Source: JAZLJD01 sp045617725
GTDB lineage: Bacteria > Bacillota > Clostridia > Lachnospirales > Lachnospiraceae
NCBI GenBank assembly: GCA_045617725.1
Contig: JAZLJD010000074.1
Location: 1 to 61,819, forward strand
DNA: 61,819 bases
Reading direction: 5' to 3'
Shown here piece after piece: positions 58,573-61,819 of the stretch; positions within the stretch are counted from its first letter, which is position 1; each line of letters starts with the position of its first letter. The notes beneath the pieces are model-generated. The model saw only the letters and a list, made by a program, of their open reading frames with translations, did no database searches and was not told where the DNA came from. The position numbers were made by a program, and so were the translations under genes.

Positions 58573-59552
58573 TACTGCTCCAATCCGGACACAAGATAGT
58601 CTGCTGCTGCTTCGCCGGCCTTATGTGCCTCTTTTGATACATTATCGACCAGGTCGTGAACATGGTTTACATTACCGCATGCAAATACTCCCGGAATCCC
58701 GGTCATACAATTCTCATCGCATACCGGACCGTTGGTCTTGGGATTCATTTCAATTCCCATCTTTCGGGTAAGCTCGTTCTCGGGAATCAATCCGCAGGAA
58801 ATAAGCAGGGTATCACATTCTATTCGCTGCTCTGTTCCCGGAATCGGGTTCTTATTCTCATCAACCCTGCTGAGAACAACAGCCTCTACGCGCTTTTGTC
58901 CGATAATGTCCGTAACCGTTGTGTTCAAATAGAGCGGAATATTGAAATCATTGAGACATTGTACGATATTTCGCTTCAGACCGCCGGACTGCGGCATAAT
59001 CTCAGCAACCGCTTTTACATGAGCACCTTCCAGTGTCATACGCCGAGCCATAATAAGTCCTATATCTCCACTGCCCAAAATAACAATTTCATGTCCGGGC
59101 ATCAAACCATTCATATTTACAAATCGCTGCGCCGTTCCGGCTGTAATAATACCTGCCGGACGCGTACCCGGCGTAAGAAGTGCTCCACGCGGACGCTCAC
59201 GACAACCCATCGCCAGAATAATTACCTCTGCCTGAATCTTCACCATCGAATGCTCACGACTCATCACGGTTACTTCTTTTGAAGGAGTAATATCCGTGAC
59301 CATCGCACTCGTCCAGGCCTCGATGCCCAGCTCATGGAATTCTTTCTCGTAACGTGCCGCATATTCCGGCCCCGTCAGCTCTTCCTTAAAGGTATGCAGG
59401 CCAAACCCGTTATGAATGCACTGATTCAAAATGCCACCCAAACGGTCATCCCTTTCAAGCACCAGGATATCCTTAATTCCTTTTTTATAAGCTGAAATCG
59501 CTGCAGCCATACCGGCCGGGCCACCACCTATAACCACTATCTGTTTCTTCAT
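58572..59552 (-). CDS. NAD(P)/FAD-dependent oxidoreductase of the G3P module
   Basis: A 326-residue flavoprotein of the pyridine-nucleotide-disulfide fold. The first FAD motif is VIGGGPAGMAAAISAYKKGI, the second nucleotide motif VILGSGDIGLIMARRM, and the ending is GVFACGNVNHVHDLVDNVSK. There are no CxxC redox cysteines. By context it is the GlpB-like part of the anaerobic G3P dehydrogenase module. Overlapping both neighbours by a few bases. Confidence 0.9.
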   Translation of the reverse strand: MKKQIVVIGGGPAGMAAAISAYKKGIKDILVLERDDRLGGILNQCIHNGFGLHTFKEELTGPEYAARYEKEFHELGIEAWTSAMVTDITPSKEVTVMSREHSMVKIQAEVIILAMGCRERPRGALLTPGTRPAGIITAGTAQRFVNMNGLMPGHEIVILGSGDIGLIMARRMTLEGAHVKAVAEIMPQSGGLKRNIVQCLNDFNIPLYLNTTVTDIIGQKRVEAVVLSRVDENKNPIPGTEQRIECDTLLISCGLIPENELTRKMGIEMNPKTNGPVCDENCMTGIPGVFACGNVNHVHDLVDNVSKEAHKAGEAAADYLVSGLEQ

Positions 59553-61003
59553 GCTTCATACTCCTTATTGTGGCCAAGAAGAATCTCGCTTCCGCTACCC
59601 TTCTTTGTAACTGCTTCCAACGGCATCTTGAGCTCTCGCGCCAGAATCTCCGCGACTCGCGGCATGCAAAAGCCGCTTTGACAACGTCCCATTCCTGCTC
59701 TTGTTCTGCGTTTTACGCCATCAATACTTGTAGCGCCAAGCGGTCTGTGAATTGCTTCAAGAATTTCTCCTTCCGTAATCAATTCACAACGGCAAATAAC
59801 ATTGGCATATGCTTTGTCAGCCTTTATAAGCTTGTTCTTATTCTCATCGGACAATTCCCGAAAACAGGTAATGCCTCTTCTGACGCCGATAAATCCGGGT
59901 TTCTGACCTGCTTTCAGGTATTTTGCTACCATATGGGCAAGATCCTCGCCAATCGCAGGTGCCGAAGACAGACCGGGGGATTCTATTCCTACCGCGTCAA
60001 AGAATCCGTTGGCATCCGCGCATTCTTCAATAATGAAATCACCACCTGCCTCGTGAGCACGCAATCCGGAGAATCCGGTAATGACATCCTTCAAGGGCAG
60101 ATCCTTTACACTTCTTAAGACGCCGGCCTTTACCATGTTGATACCTTCCGTAGTGGTCGCCGTGTCATCTTTGGCCTCGATATCCATTGCTGTCGGGCCC
60201 AAAAGAATATTTCCGTGGACCGTAGGAGTAACCAAAATTCCCTTACCCATCGGACCGGGAACTTGGAAGATAGTTGCTTTGACAAGATTTCCGGCAGAAG
60301 AATCCAGAAGACAGTACTCACCTCGACGGGCCGTAATATGATATTTCATCATGCTGACCATGTTGTGGATTTCATCACTGTAAACTCCGGCACAGTTTAC
60401 TATTGCTTTGCTTTCAAATACTTCTCCATCCAAAGCAGTAACCTCGTAGTACCTGTTACCCTTTTGCTCTACCGACTTGATCGTTTTCACAGCCTTTTCA
60501 AACCTAAACTCTACTCCGTTCACAGCAGCATTCTCGGCCATTGCCAAAGTAAGCGTATACGGACAAACCAGTGCCGCATCCTCTGCATAAAGAGCAGCAC
60601 ATGCTTCAGGCTGCAAATTGGGCTCCATCTTGTGAAGCTCTTCCTTATCTATAATGCGTAATTTCTCTACTCCATTTTCAATTCCCTGTTGTAACAGACC
60701 GTGAAGTTTGGTCTCCTCTTCCTTTGAAAAGGCAACAACGAGAGCACCATTTTTTTTGTAAGGAACATCCAAATCCCTACATACAGACTCCATCATTTGT
60801 GCACCGCGTACATTATAGTGTGCCTTTTTAGAACCTGGATGAGCGTCAAAACCGGCATGAACCAGTCCACTATTCGCTTTTGATGTTCCGCAACTTACAT
60901 CATCCTCTTTTTCGAGTACCAGTACATCCAAATCAAATCTGGATAATTCGCGAGCTACAGAGCATCCGATTACGCCTGCTCCAATTACGATTACATCCTT
61001 CAT
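59549..61003 (-). CDS. FAD-dependent glycerol-3-phosphate oxidoreductase (GlpA-like)
   Basis: A 484-residue DAO-family flavoenzyme: VIGAGVIGCSVARELSRFDL (FAD fold), SGLVHAGFDAHPGSKKA and SGLRAHEAGGDFIIEE. The C-terminus (about 395-484) is a BFD-like [2Fe-2S] domain with CRCELITEG and GMGRCQSGFC. It would oxidise glycerol-3-phosphate to dihydroxyacetone phosphate, passing electrons through the following proteins. It heads the run glpA-like, oxidoreductase, DUF1667, glpK. Confidence 0.93.
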   Translation of the reverse strand: MKDVIVIGAGVIGCSVARELSRFDLDVLVLEKEDDVSCGTSKANSGLVHAGFDAHPGSKKAHYNVRGAQMMESVCRDLDVPYKKNGALVVAFSKEEETKLHGLLQQGIENGVEKLRIIDKEELHKMEPNLQPEACAALYAEDAALVCPYTLTLAMAENAAVNGVEFRFEKAVKTIKSVEQKGNRYYEVTALDGEVFESKAIVNCAGVYSDEIHNMVSMMKYHITARRGEYCLLDSSAGNLVKATIFQVPGPMGKGILVTPTVHGNILLGPTAMDIEAKDDTATTTEGINMVKAGVLRSVKDLPLKDVITGFSGLRAHEAGGDFIIEECADANGFFDAVGIESPGLSSAPAIGEDLAHMVAKYLKAGQKPGFIGVRRGITCFRELSDENKNKLIKADKAYANVICRCELITEGEILEAIHRPLGATSIDGVKRRTRAGMGRCQSGFCMPRVAEILARELKMPLEAVTKKGSGSEILLGHNKEYEA

Positions 61004-61089
61004 TCTGAATCTCCTGTCTTAATGATTTGTTCTATTTATATCCCGTAAAAACGAAATTAACTCTTGTATTTAAGCACAAAGATAAAATT

Positions 61090-61098
61090 ATTATACCA
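61090..61098 (-). promoter_or_regulatory. Extended -10 promoter of the glp operon
   Basis: On the minus strand TGG-TATAAT, about 87 nt before the GlpA-like start. No clear -35 seen. Confidence 0.5.
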
Positions 61099-61120
61099 TA
61101 TTCTTGTACATTCGAATAAC

Positions 61121-61150
61121 AAAAAAACAGACCATCAAAGATGATCTGTT
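61121..61150 (-). terminator. Terminator of the rRNA-tRNA operon
   Basis: Stem AACAGACCATC (61127-61137) with GATGATCTGTT (61140-61150), one mismatch, followed by TTTTTTT on the minus strand just after tRNA-Phe. Confidence 0.8.
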
Positions 61151-61157
61151 GTGTTCG

Positions 61158-61230
<73 letters not shown>

Positions 61231-61234
61231 ATAG

Positions 61235-61308
61235 TAGCGGGGACAGGATTTGAACCTATGACCTTCGGGTTATGAGCCCGACGAGCTGCCAGACTGCTCC
61301 ACCCCGCG
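61235..61308 (-). tRNA. Initiator tRNA-fMet (CAT)
   Basis: Anticodon stem with three consecutive G:C pairs, TCGGGCTCATAACCCGA, and an unpaired 1-72 position (C opposite T) mark the initiator. Confidence 0.93.
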
Positions 61309-61352
61309 ACGTATAAAAAAAAGGGTTTAACCCCTCTGCACCTAAGTGCTAA

Positions 61353-61434
61353 TGGGAGAGAGTGGATTCGAACCACTGAAGGCATTGCCAGCAGATTTAC
61401 AGTCTGTCCCCTTTGGCCACTCGGGAACTCTCCC
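61353..61434 (-). tRNA. tRNA-Tyr (GTA)
   Basis: An 82-nt class II tRNA with a long variable arm; anticodon loop CTGTAAA; acceptor GGGAGAG/CTCTCCC. Confidence 0.96.
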
Positions 61435-61464
61435 ACTTATAAAATTTCCTAATACAATAGGAAA

Positions 61465-61537
61465 AGCCGATGATCGGACTCGAACCGATAACCTGCTGAT
61501 TACAAATCAGCTGCTCTGCCAATTGAGCCACATCGGC
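61465..61537 (-). tRNA. tRNA-Thr (TGT)
   Basis: A 73-nt cloverleaf; anticodon loop TTTGTAA in stem CTGAT/ATCAG; acceptor GCCGATG with CATCGGC. Confidence 0.96.
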
Positions 61538-61544
61538 ATTTGAA

Positions 61545-61617
61545 TGGGACCTACAGGGCTCGAACCTGTGACCCTCTGCTTGTAAGGCAGATGCTCTCCC
61601 AGCTGAGCTAAGATCCC
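61545..61617 (-). tRNA. tRNA-Val (TAC)
   Basis: A 73-nt cloverleaf with anticodon loop CTTACAA; acceptor GGGATCT with AGGTCCC. Confidence 0.96.
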
Positions 61618-61621
61618 AACA

Positions 61622-61695
61622 CGACCCAGACGGGACTCGAACCCGTGACCTCCGCCGTGACAGGGCGGCGCTCTAACCAACTGAGCCACTGGGCC
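61622..61695 (-). tRNA. tRNA-Asp (GTC)
   Basis: A 74-nt cloverleaf with anticodon loop CTGTCAC; acceptor GGCCCAG with CTGGGTC, discriminator G. Confidence 0.96.
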
Positions 61696-61763
61696 AGATC
61701 TTAAAAGGTAATCATACCTCAAAAACTAAATACTGAACTACATCCGTAATCGCTTCGCTTCGT

Positions 61764-61819
61764 AATGAAGCCTTCGACCTATTAGTGACATTCAGCTTAA
61801 TACATTACTGTACTTACAC
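61764..61819 (-). rRNA. 23S rRNA, 3' end (partial)
   Basis: On the minus strand the window edge enters the conserved 23S 3' region (TGTCACTAATAGGTCGAAGG). Only about 56 bases are in view. The tRNA cluster follows after a 70-nt spacer in which no 5S rRNA is present. Confidence 0.85.

Overview
The window looks like chromosome of an anaerobic, fibre-fermenting Firmicute, most likely of the family Lachnospiraceae (class Clostridia). The reasons are the Firmicute housekeeping set (RicT/YaaT, YaaR, YlmH, a short SRP RNA, tRNAs without an encoded CCA), O2-independent or radical enzymes (a B12/radical-SAM protein and a glycyl-radical-type activase), an anaerobic glycerol-3-phosphate oxidation module, and several intracellular glycan enzymes. 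The genus is inference; no 16S gene lies in the window.

Layout. 1-2340: a tandem structured repeat, then a two-component system. 2341-10640: a minus-strand run of housekeeping and metabolic genes (trmL, aminotransferase, Lrp regulator, HypE-like protein, exonuclease, nth, radical SAM protein, ROK glucokinase). 10641-12266: PTS enzyme I. 12267-17494: an AT-rich accessory island bounded by direct repeats that resemble a tRNA T-arm. It holds a DUF4143 ATPase, a broken tyrosine integrase, a membrane-bound XRE regulator and a two-gene cassette (UDG-like protein plus PD-(D/E)XK nuclease-like protein). 17500-22530: c-di-GMP enzymes, YlmH, YdcF and tRNA-Gly. 22586-38082: serine hydrolase, murI, GH5 glycanase, ilvE, a carbohydrate ABC importer, galT, SRP RNA, tadA, a radical-SAM activase, a PucR/CdaR-type regulator and a MsmK/UgpC ATPase. 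38278-45592: HD-GYP protein, hydrolase, metG, xth, histidine phosphatase, DegV. 45760-51539: SPFH zinc-ribbon protein, GH94 phosphorylase, MATE pump, small zinc-ribbon protein. 51593-56658: acpP and the conserved gmk-yaaR-holB-ricT-yfiC-rsmI cluster. 56672-61003: glycerol/glycerol-3-phosphate module. 61158-61819: six tRNAs behind the 3' end of a 23S rRNA gene.

How it works together. A lipoprotein-dependent sugar importer (with a separately encoded MsmK-type ATPase) could feed cytoplasmic oligosaccharides to a GH5 enzyme and a GH94 phosphorylase, neither of which has a signal peptide. Free glucose and galactose-1-phosphate would then enter via the ROK kinase and GalT. Three proteins for c-di-GMP turnover, one with a cytoplasmic sugar-binding-type sensor, suggest that nutrient state is coupled to this second messenger.

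Two things stand out. First, a 112-bp multi-hairpin element sits immediately upstream of the start codon of three unrelated genes, always in the same orientation, and supplies their ribosome-binding site. Second, a two-gene UDG-like/PD-(D/E)XK-like cassette with its own flanking direct repeats sits in the island and is a candidate uncharacterised DNA-targeting defence system. Both interpretations come from reading the sequence alone; no database search was possible.
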